Below the pieces are notes generated by a model. That model was not told the DNA's origin, ran no database searches, and saw only the letters and a program-made list of their open reading frames with translations. A DNA stretch of 64,000 bases from Bacteroidales bacterium (GTDB lineage: Bacteria; Bacteroidota; Bacteroidia; Bacteroidales; UBA10428): positions 21,115-85,114 of the forward strand of contig JAFGGU010000012.1 in assembly GCA_016930375.1 (NCBI GenBank), in the 5' to 3' direction. Positions 10,312 to 20,158 of the stretch are shown piece by piece. A program made the position numbers and the translations under genes. Numbering within the stretch: the stretch's first letter is position 1; the number at the start of each line of letters is the position of its first letter.

Positions 10312-11670
10312 TTAATCTTTTACAGTGAATCCCAGTCTTTCCAACCCGGTCCTGATTTCCGGCGATGCCATAAAGAGGTTCCAGAGCAAAGCACTCCGGT
10401 AATTCTCGATCATAACCACGATGGGCCCCTGGTCGATGGCCAGGTACCTTTGGGGATACCAGTTTTTTCCGATGCTGAAGCCATCATAAAATCCATATTT
10501 ACCCCAGATGCTGTCTCCCAGTTCCTGGTAAAAATACCGAAGGGCTTTCATGGATTCTTCGGGCGTATAGGGAAAGGATGATAAGGCCGCCGAAGGGGTG
10601 ATCACTCCCAGGTCATTTTTCTCTCCCGGCGCATGGGCAGCATAACCTATGGGTGAATAACCAGCCGTGAGACCCCAGCACGAGTCGCTGTAGCCCGGAT
10701 GACCCAGGGGATTTTCCTTGCACCATTGCCAGTTGATAAGCGCCAGGTTTCGGTTCAGTTCCAGGTAATCGGCGTACTTGTCGCTGACCTTCCCGGGATT
10801 CAGTCCCAGGTAGGAGTAATGTGCCCAGAACAAGGGTCCGCCGTATTCCTCTGCGTAGTTGTATTTAAGGATCAGGGGATGACCATACATTTGATTCGTT
10901 GAAACCATGCCTCCGCTGCGGGCCCAACCTTTGTGATAGGCTGCCGCATCTATCGGATGCGTTGGTGATGAGGCCGCCAGCACATAGGTGATCAGGCACT
11001 CGTTGTAACCTTCAATGGGGAAGTTCATTTCCCATCCGAAGTTGGGTGACCAGTGCCAGTAAATTACAGGCTCGCCGCTCCGGGTGAACCAGTCCCATTC
11101 AACCTCCCGCCAAAGCCTGTCAATTTTGCCGGCCAGTGTCTTTTCCTCAACAGTGCCGGTTTTAAAATATTCGCGTACAGTCAGCAATCCCTGGATAAGG
11201 TAAGCTGTTTCAACGATATCGGCACCATTGTCCTTCGGGCTGAAAGGTTTCACACGTCCTGTTTCTCCGTACAGCCAGTGCGGCCAGGCTCCATGGAACC
11301 TGTCGGAAGTTTCCAGAAAATCAACAATACGTTTCAGGCGCTCAAAAGCTTCCAGCCGGGTAATGAATCCCCGTTCAATTCCAACCAGGATGGCCATCAG
11401 GCCAAAACCCGTGCCCCCTGTGGTTACCACATTCATATCATTTTCGGGGTATATGCCGTCGACGTGATAGCGTTCGCGGGCCATCCCCGAAATGGGTTCA
11501 GCGCCGTCCCAGAAGTACTGAAAGGTCCGGTATTCGGTAAGCGTGAGCAGCGAATCATCGGTTATTCTGGTCTCGACTTTATGGTTAACTGCCGGGGATA
11601 AGTTCCTTGTATTTTTGCAGCTACTCCAGAATAATCCGGTCAGTAGAAACAGTATCAGAATTTTTTTCAT
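10312..11670 (-). CDS. GH144-like glucoamylase-domain lipoprotein (putative beta-1,2-glucanase)
   Basis: Lipobox LFWSSC; motifs TFQYFWDGAEPISGMARERY, TTGGTGFGLMAILVGIERGFITR, DRFHGAWPHWLYGETGRVKPFSPKDNGADIVETAYLIQGLL, AIDQGPIVVMIENYRSALLWNLFM. Confidence 0.85.
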   Translation of the reverse strand: MKKILILFLLTGLFWSSCKNTRNLSPAVNHKVETRITDDSLLTLTEYRTFQYFWDGAEPISGMARERYHVDGIYPENDMNVVTTGGTGFGLMAILVGIERGFITRLEAFERLKRIVDFLETSDRFHGAWPHWLYGETGRVKPFSPKDNGADIVETAYLIQGLLTVREYFKTGTVEEKTLAGKIDRLWREVEWDWFTRSGEPVIYWHWSPNFGWEMNFPIEGYNECLITYVLAASSPTHPIDAAAYHKGWARSGGMVSTNQMYGHPLILKYNYAEEYGGPLFWAHYSYLGLNPGKVSDKYADYLELNRNLALINWQWCKENPLGHPGYSDSCWGLTAGYSPIGYAAHAPGEKNDLGVITPSAALSSFPYTPEESMKALRYFYQELGDSIWGKYGFYDGFSIGKNWYPQRYLAIDQGPIVVMIENYRSALLWNLFMASPEIRTGLERLGFTVKD

Positions 11671-11675
11671 GGCGC

Positions 11676-13316
11676 TTAATACGTGAATCCAAGTTTAGTC
11701 AATCCGGCAAGGATATCTTCGTCCGTCATAAAGAGATCCCAAAGGAGACCGGTGCGGTAATTTTCTATCATACATACGATAGGACCCTGGTCAATGGCCA
11801 GGTAGGAGGAAGCAAACCAGGGCTCTTCAAGACTGAAAGCATCGTAGAAACCGTAATCACCCCATAGCCTGTCCCCCAGGATGTAATAAAAGAACTTCAA
11901 AGCATCCATGCTTTCAGCCGGTGTGTATGGGAGAGAAGAAACGGCAGCGGTAGGTGCGATGACACCCTGGTCGTTCGTGGGTGAGCTGGCAGTATAGCCG
12001 CCGGGTATGTCGCTGGCAGTAAGGCCCCAGCAATCAGATCCGTACCCCGTGTATTGCTTTGGATTTGCTTTGCAGTATTCATAATTGATCCGCGAATGCG
12101 CTGTAAGCTGTGTCCAGTAACCGGTATACGGATCGCTCAGGTTCCTTGGATCCAGTGCCAGGAATGAATAATGCGCAAAGAAGAGAGGGCCTCCGTAATC
12201 GTACCCGAGCGGAAGCAGGATGTCATAAAATGTCTTGTTGTTCACGAAGGCGCCGTTGCGGGTCCATCCTGCATCATACACCTCCTTGGTTATTGTGTGT
12301 GTAGGGGATGAGGCAGCCAGAACGTATACTATGAGCGCTTCATTCCAGCCTGTGACAGGCATATTCATCTGCCAGGCATAATTGGGAGACCAGTGCCAGT
12401 ACAAACGGTTCTGATCGCCGTTCCTGTACCAGTCCCATTCCACACCCTCCCAGATCTTGGTAATGGAATCACACAGGGCTTTCTCTGCCGTTGATCCGTT
12501 GATAAAGTATGCTTTCACAGTAAGCAGTCCCTGCACCAGGAAGGCCGTTTCAACAAGGTCGCCGCCATCGTCTTTGGAGCTGAAAGGATGTACCTTTCCG
12601 GTAGTACCATTCAGCCAGTGCGGATAAGCACCATGGAACCTGTCAGTGGCCGGATCAATCAGAAAGCTGACGATGGTCTTTAGTCTGTCAAGTCCCTCCT
12701 GCCGGGTGATAAAGCCTCTTTCGATGCCTGTAAGAATGGCCATCAGTCCAAATCCACTTCCTCCCGTTGTAACAATGTCTCCCGAGTCATATCGTTCCCG
12801 GGCCAGTCCCGAAACCGGGTGCCCGTATTCCCAGAAGTAATCAAAGGTTTTCCGTTGCACCAGCGTAAGCAGAGAATCTTCGGTAATGGCAGGAAACTTG
12901 GGTGTCTCATCGAGACGGGTAACAAATACAAAGGAATAGCTTTTATAAATGGTTCCTCCCAGGGTCGGACCCTGATCAAAAAGGACCCGGTACGTTGATA
13001 ATCCTTCCAGCGGGTCCAAAAGGGTTATGATCAGAGTTTGCCTGTCATCCCCGAACCGGTGGAGATAATTGGTGTCAACACCCCCGGTAATAAACAACTT
13101 GTCCTTGCTGAATTGCAGGGTATCGACGCGGGAATGGAACTTCACCCGGATCTCAACGCTGCTATAATCTATATTTTCAATATTGCCATTGTTGGTAACA
13201 TAAACGTTGTTTATGTAAAGCGAATCAATGAGGATCTCGCCACCCTCGGTACTTTCCGGGTCTTTATTACAAGCGAGGATGAAGAACAGAACGGGTATCC
13301 AGAGTAATTTGGGCAT
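11676..13316 (-). CDS. GH144-like glucoamylase-domain lipoprotein with N-terminal Ig-like extension
   Basis: Lipobox FFILAC; same catalytic-domain motifs as the neighbour (TFDYFWEYGHPVSGLARERY, TTGGSGFGLMAILTGIERGFITR, DRFHGAYPHWLNGTTGKVHPFSSKDDGGDLVETAFLVQGLL); about 150-residue beta-rich N-terminal extension. Confidence 0.85.
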   Translation of the reverse strand: MPKLLWIPVLFFILACNKDPESTEGGEILIDSLYINNVYVTNNGNIENIDYSSVEIRVKFHSRVDTLQFSKDKLFITGGVDTNYLHRFGDDRQTLIITLLDPLEGLSTYRVLFDQGPTLGGTIYKSYSFVFVTRLDETPKFPAITEDSLLTLVQRKTFDYFWEYGHPVSGLARERYDSGDIVTTGGSGFGLMAILTGIERGFITRQEGLDRLKTIVSFLIDPATDRFHGAYPHWLNGTTGKVHPFSSKDDGGDLVETAFLVQGLLTVKAYFINGSTAEKALCDSITKIWEGVEWDWYRNGDQNRLYWHWSPNYAWQMNMPVTGWNEALIVYVLAASSPTHTITKEVYDAGWTRNGAFVNNKTFYDILLPLGYDYGGPLFFAHYSFLALDPRNLSDPYTGYWTQLTAHSRINYEYCKANPKQYTGYGSDCWGLTASDIPGGYTASSPTNDQGVIAPTAAVSSLPYTPAESMDALKFFYYILGDRLWGDYGFYDAFSLEEPWFASSYLAIDQGPIVCMIENYRTGLLWDLFMTDEDILAGLTKLGFTY

Positions 13317-13351
13317 ATTTTTTTAATCAGATTGATAAATATAGGATAAGC

Positions 13352-13376
13352 TCGGCGGAGTTTTAAACTCCGCCGA
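13352..13376. repeat. Intercistronic hairpin TCGGCGGAGTTT-T-AAACTCCGCCGA
   Basis: Perfect 12-bp arms with 1-nt centre between the LamG stop and the GH144-like start. Confidence 0.85.
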
Positions 13377-13428
13377 ACAAAAACTGACTGAAAAAACGGT
13401 CAGCTTCCACTCCTAACGATTGAAAAGA

Positions 13429-14307
13429 TTACGGATTGATCTGCGTTACTTCGGCTTCGTACAGTGCAGTAATTTCTGCCTGGGACAATGCCTTGTTGTA
13501 GATCCTGAATTCGTCGACCATGCCCTGGTAATAGTTCATCCAGCCTTCGGGTGTGCCGGCAATCTGCTGTGTCCAGGCGCCAAAGTGGATCTTGGTCATA
13601 TCCTGTCCGAGCTTGATGGGGCCGAGGGCCGGCTGTGTACCACCTGATTCGGGACCTGCCCACTTATTCTGTGAGAACACTTTGGTGCCATTGGCATAGA
13701 ACTCCATGGTGGAAGTGGTTTTATTGTATAAAGCCACCAGGTGAAACCACAGGTCATTCACGAATTTCACACTGTTTTTTCTGAGATCCTGCCCTTTCCA
13801 ATCCGGAGATTCACTGTCATACAGGTAGAACTTCATGTCCACCGAATCTCCTTCTGCCTGGCTCTCCTGCATAAGAGACAAAGCGCCCATAAAAGCATCA
13901 CCGCCGTTGATCGTAAAGATCTTGGCTGCACCGCTTGTAGTGTAGGGTGTTTTGATCCAGCAAGCCATGGTAATTTCATCCAAAGTTTTCAGCGCTGTAC
14001 CGGAAGCAACATCGTATTCAAAGTAAGCTTCGCTTGTGCTTCCCTTATAGGCATTGCCTCTTCTTCCGACCGCCAGGGTTGCGCCACCAACGTCATCACT
14101 GAATGTAATGGTGTTGTTGGAATATTCAACTTCCTCATCCAGTGTTTCAAACGGGAAGTAGGCAATTAGGCTGGAAGTTGCAATTGTGTTGGGATCGATC
14201 TTTCCGTCATCACCACCATCATCGTCATCATCGGAACAGGAAATCATTACTCCTCCGAGGAGAAGTGTTCCGAACAAGAAACCAAATAAACCAAATTTGT
14301 TTTTCAT
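13429..14307 (-). CDS. LamG/concanavalin A-like lectin-domain lipoprotein, putative surface glycan-binding protein
   Basis: Signal followed by ISCSDDDDDGGDDG (lipobox plus acidic stretch resembling the Bacteroidota lipoprotein export signal); LamG-like body (YFEYDVASGTALKTLDEITMACWIKT...WFHLVALYNKTTSTMEFYANGTKV...MVDEFRIYNKALSQAEI). Confidence 0.85.
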   Translation of the reverse strand: MKNKFGLFGFLFGTLLLGGVMISCSDDDDDGGDDGKIDPNTIATSSLIAYFPFETLDEEVEYSNNTITFSDDVGGATLAVGRRGNAYKGSTSEAYFEYDVASGTALKTLDEITMACWIKTPYTTSGAAKIFTINGGDAFMGALSLMQESQAEGDSVDMKFYLYDSESPDWKGQDLRKNSVKFVNDLWFHLVALYNKTTSTMEFYANGTKVFSQNKWAGPESGGTQPALGPIKLGQDMTKIHFGAWTQQIAGTPEGWMNYYQGMVDEFRIYNKALSQAEITALYEAEVTQINP

Positions 14308-14344
14308 AATAGTCGTATTAGATTAAACATTAAATTGATTAAAA

Positions 14345-15838
14345 TTAATATCCATTGTTTTGCACGAGATTCGGATTCAATTGTCTTTGGGCAGCAGGTA
14401 TGGGGTATACTTCATGCTTCCCGGAGATAAATCTGCCGGCCAGGGCGGTCGCCGCCTGTCCTGTCCTGATCAGGTCAAAGAACCTGTCTTCTTCAAGAGC
14501 AAGTTCTGCTCGCCGCTCGTCCCAGATTTGCTGAAGTGTTGCACCTGAAAGTGCTTCCAGTCCTGCTCTTTCACGTACCAGGTTAACCGCATTGTCGGCG
14601 GTCATACCGCTCACCGTTGCATAACCGGCTCCCTGCACTTTGGCTTCTGCATACATGAGCAATACATCGGCATACCGGAGTATCCTTACATTGTGATCGA
14701 AGCCGTATCCGTTGTAATTCCAATTGTTGTATACCGATGGTGTATATACCTTTCCGTTGTAGACCGGGTTGATGCAAATCGACTTGATGCTGTCACCCTC
14801 CGGTGTCAGGGTGCCCCTGTAAAGCAATGTTGTTTCCGGTCTTATCACCTCACCCCTTGCCGAGTAGAAATCGATGAGTTTCTGGCTGGGCACACAGAAT
14901 CCCCAGCCCTGCATATTGCTGGGGTAGTTGGCGCGCGGCCCCTGGACATATGCATATTCAATAAAGGTTTGTTCACCAATGGTTTTACCGAGAGTTGAGC
15001 TCTGCAGTTCAAAAAGTGATTCTTCGCTGTTTTCGCCATCGATGCTGAAAACTTCGCGAAAATCATCGAGCAGGTCAAATCTTCCCGATGCAATGATCCG
15101 GTCGGTTAGGGAGGACACCGAGTCCCATTCTGCCTGATAAAGGTGCACCTTGGCCTTAAGCCCCATTGCGGTATATTTCGTGATCCGGCCAGCCCATTCG
15201 TTCGTATAGCTTGCGGGCAGCACGTTTATGGCTTCGCTGAGATCTTTCTCAATAAACTCATAGAGTTGTGCGGTGGAGGACTGACTTACAGCGGCAAGTT
15301 GTTCTGCGGTCAGCAAGGTATCAATGACGGGTACCCTGCCGAATAGCCGGGTCAGGTTGAAATAGGCATAGGCCCGTATTGTTTTGGCTTCACCCTGGCA
15401 CTGCGTAGCGTAAAGCTTATCTGCGCTGTTCAGCAGGGTTTGTTCGAACAGTGGCATCTGGTGTATGGCATAATTGGCCCCGCTGACTATATTATAATAG
15501 GCCACCCACAGATCATTGATGAGACCATTGTCGGCTTCATAGGTCAGATTATCCAGTTCAAGCATGGGTGGATTGTCCTCGGGCGTACTGCCTTTGTCGG
15601 CATTGTCCGATGCGATCTCAAAGGCGCCGATGTAAGGAAAAACGTGGGCTCCGTAACTACGGAGGCTGGCATAGGAAGCGCTGACTGAAAGAAAAATATT
15701 TTCAGATTTTGAATAATCGATGCCGGTAGTAGGTATCGTGGCTTCCGGACGAATTTCAAGGAAATCTTCGCAACCTGTCACCAATAACAGGACTGTTATA
15801 ACGGGTATGATACTGATTCTTTTCATTTTTTGACTCAT
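14345..15838 (-). CDS. SusD/RagB family outer membrane lipoprotein
   Basis: LLLVTGCEDFLEIRPEATIP; C-terminal ILRYADVLLMYAEA, VNLVRERAGL, ELALEEDRFFDLIRTGQA, YPIPAAQRQLNPNLVQNNGY. Confidence 0.93.
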   Translation of the reverse strand: MSQKMKRISIIPVITVLLLVTGCEDFLEIRPEATIPTTGIDYSKSENIFLSVSASYASLRSYGAHVFPYIGAFEIASDNADKGSTPEDNPPMLELDNLTYEADNGLINDLWVAYYNIVSGANYAIHQMPLFEQTLLNSADKLYATQCQGEAKTIRAYAYFNLTRLFGRVPVIDTLLTAEQLAAVSQSSTAQLYEFIEKDLSEAINVLPASYTNEWAGRITKYTAMGLKAKVHLYQAEWDSVSSLTDRIIASGRFDLLDDFREVFSIDGENSEESLFELQSSTLGKTIGEQTFIEYAYVQGPRANYPSNMQGWGFCVPSQKLIDFYSARGEVIRPETTLLYRGTLTPEGDSIKSICINPVYNGKVYTPSVYNNWNYNGYGFDHNVRILRYADVLLMYAEAKVQGAGYATVSGMTADNAVNLVRERAGLEALSGATLQQIWDERRAELALEEDRFFDLIRTGQAATALAGRFISGKHEVYPIPAAQRQLNPNLVQNNGY

Positions 15839-15844
15839 AAACAG

Positions 15845-18800
15845 TTAAAAATTTGCTTTGATGCCAACGGTATAAACCGACTGGAGAGGGTATACCGAAT
15901 TATCAATTCCGCTTGAAATGGGACTTCCTCCAATCTCAGGCGTAAATCCGTTATAGGTGAAAAAGGTATAAGGCCGTTGCGCAGCGATGTATATTCTCAG
16001 TTGGGGAATAAACGGTATTTTTGTGGTTGTGAAACCTGCCTGGATATTCTGGATCCGGATATACGATCCGCTTTCGACAAAAAAGTCATTGGCCTGCTGG
16101 ATAAAAGAATAATTATAGGCCGTGGCCGAAGGATACTTATCTGATGGACTGTCCTTTGTCCAGCGGTTTTCATAAAAATCCCGGTCGTAATTGCCATCGG
16201 TAAATACATCCCTGTTCATCCTTTTTGCATTCAGGATCTTGTTTCCCAGCTGTCCCATGAGAGAGATGTTCAGGTCAAAGTTTTTGTAGGTAATCCCGAC
16301 ATCAACACCCGAAACAAGCCATGGTATGGCACTTCCAAGGTATACCTTATCCTCTTCATTGATCACCTGGTCGCCGTTCTGGTCCTTGTACCTGAAGAAT
16401 CCTGCATTTTTTATGGTCTGGTCGATCGGATCGAGCAATGCTTCACTTTCACTTTTATAAACGCCGGTTATTTCATACCCGTAAAAGGAACCAATGGGAT
16501 GGCCCACAGCGGTACGTGTTGTATAATTTCCTCTCACGTAAGCGCCCGGAATGTAATTGCGGCCATCGAGCCTCGTTACCTCATTGTGGACTGTGGTTGC
16601 ATTGAAACCGGCATTCATAGCGATGCCATTCTCAAATTCCCTGGTCCATTTTAAACTGAGTTCAATCCCGGCATTCACTACGCTTCCATTGTTGTCGAGC
16701 AGCTCGGCCACTCCTCCACCTGTGGCGATGGGCGCAAAAAACACAACGTTGTTTGTCGTCCTGTGATAAAAGTCGAGATTACCCGATAATTTATTGCCGG
16801 TCAGGGTGAAGTCAAAACCAACATCGTACTCATTCACCACCTCCCACCGCAGGTAATTCTGAACCACGGTCTGCGCTCCCATACCGTCGATCAGCTGGTT
16901 ATTGAAAATGGCTGAACTTCCGGCTCCCGATTGTCCCAGGATAACCGAAGAATTGGCCGGCACATTGTCGTTGCCAAGCAGGCCCCAGCTGGCCCTGACT
17001 TTCAGATAGCTGAAAACTTTCTGATTTTCCATGAATCTTTCCTGTGCCAGATTCCAACCGAGGCCAACGGAGGGGAAATATCCCCACTTTTCCTGGTATT
17101 TTGAACTGGCATCCGCCCTGAAAGTCAGGGTAGCCAAATATTTATCGCTGATATTGAAGATACCCCGGGTAAAAAAAGAAAGGCCGTTGTATCTGTCTGC
17201 GCCGTCCCAGGCATAACGATCCCTGAATGAACCCGTGACCAGGTATTTCGACTGATCATCAAGGCCTGAAACATCAATGGCGGAGCCCGACAGATACTCC
17301 GATTTTTCCATGCGGGTCGACTGACCGATCATGATGGAGTAGTTGACTTTACCCGACTGGTTCTTATAGGTAAGGAGGTTGTCGATGATCTGCTTGGATC
17401 CGTTACTCGATTTCTTGGTCAGGGAGGATTTCTTTACACCCTGTGATCCCCCCACATTAAAGGCGGGCGTATAATTCCGGGTTGTCCAGTTGCTGACATC
17501 CTGGTTGTATGAAATTTTAAAGGTCAGCTTGTCCTTGACCGGATAGAATTCAGCATATCCATTGAATACAAGCTTATTCCCCTTTTCATAGTTGTCGTTG
17601 TAATAAGCTGCAGCAACCGGATTGCCATACTGGTTGCCAAAACCATAGGTCTGGGGTGATCCGAACAATACCGGGTAGGCCTCTGTGTTACCGGGATCAT
17701 ATACGGGGTAAACAGGAGGATTCACATATGCATTGAAAAATGCACCCTGATTGGGATTGTACTTATCGTAACGCGAAACAATGGTATTCAGGCCGATTTT
17801 AAGGTATGCATTAACGGTCTGCTCAAGTCTTCCGCGGATATTAAAGCGGCTAAAATCATTTTTGGTATCCATGATGCCATCCTGGTAAAGGTAACTCCCT
17901 CCGAATGAATAGGAAGTTTTATCAGCAGCCCCGGAAATGTCAATGCTGTGGCCACTCATGGGAGCGGGTCTCACCAGTTCCTGGTACCAGTCGGTACTTA
18001 CCGGATAGTCGTCAGGATTTTTGGGAATATAGCCTGTGGCATCTGCATTGGCTTCATTCATGAGCTCAACGTACTGATTTTTAGTTGCCATTTTCAGGAT
18101 ATTCACGGGGATCTGCATGCCATAATATCCCTCATAGCTGATGGAGGGTTTTTGTTCGATGCCTCTTTTGGTTGTGATCAGTATTACCCCGTTGGCAGCC
18201 CGCACGCCGTATATGGCTGCTGCTGAAGCATCCTTAAGCACGGTAATATCTTCAATGTCACCGGCACCGAGGAAATCAATATTGTCAACGAATACGCCGT
18301 CTACAACATAAAGGGGATTGGCAAAATCGCCAATGGAACCAACACCCCTTATTTTTACGGAAGCCCCGCTGCCCGGCACCCCGCTGCTGATGATCTGCAG
18401 TCCGGCCACCTTCCCCTGCAGGGCCTGCATGGCATTGGAGGTTATCTGCCGAGAGAGATCCTCTCCCTTAACGGTAACAATGGGTGCGGTAAGGTCCTTT
18501 GCTCTCTGGGTTCCGTAGCCAATAACAACTACTTCGTCCATGAGGGTTGCCTGTGTTGCGAGAATAATATCGATCACGGTCTGGTTACCTACAGCAACCT
18601 GCTGAGGTTCCATTCCGACCATACTGAAAACGAGTGTATCTGCCGGTTGGGCCGATACCGAGTAATTACCGTCAACATCGGTAACCGCACCTCTCAGGGT
18701 ATTCTTTACCTGAACCGTAACGCCGGGCAATGATATTTTCTGATCATCCACCACGCGACCCTTAATTAATACCTGACCGTTCAACGGTTGCAGAAGAAAA

Positions 18801-18847
18801 ACGACAAGTATTGATGTAATCAGTTCTTTCATGGGTAAATATTTCAT
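15845..18847 (-). CDS. SusC/RagA family TonB-linked outer membrane transporter
   Basis: VLIKGRVVDDQKISLPGVTVQVKNTLRGAVTDVDGNYSVS; plug EVVVIGYGTQRAKDLTAPIVTV; VKIRGVGSIGDFANPLYVVDGVFV; immediately upstream of SusD. Confidence 0.95.
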   Translation of the reverse strand: MKYLPMKELITSILVVFLLQPLNGQVLIKGRVVDDQKISLPGVTVQVKNTLRGAVTDVDGNYSVSAQPADTLVFSMVGMEPQQVAVGNQTVIDIILATQATLMDEVVVIGYGTQRAKDLTAPIVTVKGEDLSRQITSNAMQALQGKVAGLQIISSGVPGSGASVKIRGVGSIGDFANPLYVVDGVFVDNIDFLGAGDIEDITVLKDASAAAIYGVRAANGVILITTKRGIEQKPSISYEGYYGMQIPVNILKMATKNQYVELMNEANADATGYIPKNPDDYPVSTDWYQELVRPAPMSGHSIDISGAADKTSYSFGGSYLYQDGIMDTKNDFSRFNIRGRLEQTVNAYLKIGLNTIVSRYDKYNPNQGAFFNAYVNPPVYPVYDPGNTEAYPVLFGSPQTYGFGNQYGNPVAAAYYNDNYEKGNKLVFNGYAEFYPVKDKLTFKISYNQDVSNWTTRNYTPAFNVGGSQGVKKSSLTKKSSNGSKQIIDNLLTYKNQSGKVNYSIMIGQSTRMEKSEYLSGSAIDVSGLDDQSKYLVTGSFRDRYAWDGADRYNGLSFFTRGIFNISDKYLATLTFRADASSKYQEKWGYFPSVGLGWNLAQERFMENQKVFSYLKVRASWGLLGNDNVPANSSVILGQSGAGSSAIFNNQLIDGMGAQTVVQNYLRWEVVNEYDVGFDFTLTGNKLSGNLDFYHRTTNNVVFFAPIATGGGVAELLDNNGSVVNAGIELSLKWTREFENGIAMNAGFNATTVHNEVTRLDGRNYIPGAYVRGNYTTRTAVGHPIGSFYGYEITGVYKSESEALLDPIDQTIKNAGFFRYKDQNGDQVINEEDKVYLGSAIPWLVSGVDVGITYKNFDLNISLMGQLGNKILNAKRMNRDVFTDGNYDRDFYENRWTKDSPSDKYPSATAYNYSFIQQANDFFVESGSYIRIQNIQAGFTTTKIPFIPQLRIYIAAQRPYTFFTYNGFTPEIGGSPISSGIDNSVYPLQSVYTVGIKANF

Positions 18848-19086
18848 GAAAAGTTAGGCAGAGTATTGGTGTATTAAACAAATGGGAAGGCTCTTTGATT
18901 TTCTCAACCAGAGAAAAAGATTATAAACGACCTTCATTTTACCTCAACAGTAGAGTGTATTCGTCTAATAAATAAGGTTATAGGAGAGGAAGAATTTCAG
19001 AAACTTATTTTTATTGTTTCACACTGTGAGATTAATGATTCCAGCAGTATTTTGAACATTGATTAGTATATGGATGCAGAATACTT

Positions 19087-19117
19087 TTTGTTGTTCTTGT
19101 AGTTTATTATACCTTTG
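19087..19117 (+). promoter_or_regulatory. Candidate Bacteroidota promoter (-33 TTTG, -7 TAnnTTTG)
   Basis: TTTG at 19087-19090 and TACCTTTG at 19110-19117, 19-bp spacing, upstream of the cold-shock gene. Confidence 0.5.
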
Positions 19118-19174
19118 CCAATTAAGATTTGAGAATCCGGGCTTACCGGAATCGTTTAATAACTAATATTAATT

Positions 19175-19630
19175 ATGGCTAAAACACAGGAAACCTATAA
19201 CAAAAAGGAAGTCAGAAACAAGAAAGAAAAGAAGCGGAAAGAGAAGGAACAAAAAAGGCTTGAACGAAGGGAAAATGCGACTGAGAGCAGAAGCTTCGAA
19301 GATATGATAGCCTATGTTGACGAGAATGGAAGACTTACGTCCACCCCTCCTGATCCCACCAGGAAACAAAAGGTAAAAGTCGAAGATATCGAGATCAGCG
19401 TTCCCAAAAGGCTGACGGATGAAAAGGCCGACACTACAAGAACAGGTATAGTTACTTTCTTTAACGCATCAAAAGGATTTGGTTTCATCAGGGACCTCGG
19501 GAATCAACAAAGTGTTTTTGTCCATATTAATGATATGCTTGAGAACATTATTGAAAACAACAAGGTTACTTTCAAGGTAGAAATGGGACCTAAAGGAGCC
19601 AAAGCCGTTCAGGTCAAACTCGATAAATAA
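19175..19630 (+). CDS. Cold-shock domain protein with lysine/arginine-rich N-terminal extension
   Basis: TGIVTFFNASKGFGFIRDLGNQQSVFVHINDM cold-shock domain; N-terminus KKEVRNKKEKKRKEKEQKRLERRE. Confidence 0.9.
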   Translation: MAKTQETYNKKEVRNKKEKKRKEKEQKRLERRENATESRSFEDMIAYVDENGRLTSTPPDPTRKQKVKVEDIEISVPKRLTDEKADTTRTGIVTFFNASKGFGFIRDLGNQQSVFVHINDMLENIIENNKVTFKVEMGPKGAKAVQVKLDK

Positions 19631-19641
19631 CAAGATCCACT

Positions 19642-20055
19642 TTATACAAGACTTGCCTCCAGGAGAATTTCCAGGTTCAGTGCTTTGGAAACCGGACAGG
19701 TCGATTTGGTCTCCCGGGCGTATTTTTCGAAATCTTCCTTGCTGAGTCCGGGAACTTTAGCTTTCACAACCAGATTTGATGCTTTAATCACGCCATCCTC
19801 CAGGGTAATGGTGCAGGATGTTTCAACACTTTCAGGGATTATGCCGTCTTTGCTAAGCCCGGCACTCAACGCCATACTGTAACATCCGGCATGGGCTGCA
19901 GCTATAAGTTCTTCGGGATTAGTGCCTCCCGTACCATTTCCAAATCTTGAATTAAAAGTATAGGGTAGATTGGAGAAAAAGGCGCTTCCGGAACTGAGAT
20001 TTCCGGCGCCGTCCTTCAGAGAACCTTTCCATACTGCTGTTGCTGTACTTTTCAT
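19642..20055 (-). CDS. OsmC family peroxiredoxin
   Basis: TATAVWKGSLKDGAGNLSSGS...GTNPEELIAAAHAGCYSMALS...CPVSKALN: both OsmC-type Cys motifs present. Confidence 0.9.
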   Translation of the reverse strand: MKSTATAVWKGSLKDGAGNLSSGSAFFSNLPYTFNSRFGNGTGGTNPEELIAAAHAGCYSMALSAGLSKDGIIPESVETSCTITLEDGVIKASNLVVKAKVPGLSKEDFEKYARETKSTCPVSKALNLEILLEASLV

Positions 20056-20158
20056 AGGTCGGTTTTGATGTTGATGAATGCGTGTCTAATATATCAGGAG
20101 AACACGCTGAAATGCATTTTGTTCATCGGGGGTGAATTACACCGCTCTATCGACTACA

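Noticed and set aside
11053-11601. 182-aa plus-strand ORF (and similar ORFs at 9491-9895, 20594-21094, 35892-36497, 37039-37497)
   Set aside because: All lie opposite well-supported genes and show no domain features.
19019-19029. TCACACTGTGA palindrome as a CRP site
   Set aside because: Half-sites are in the reverse arrangement (TCACA-N1-TGTGA) compared with the CRP consensus TGTGA-N6-TCACA.
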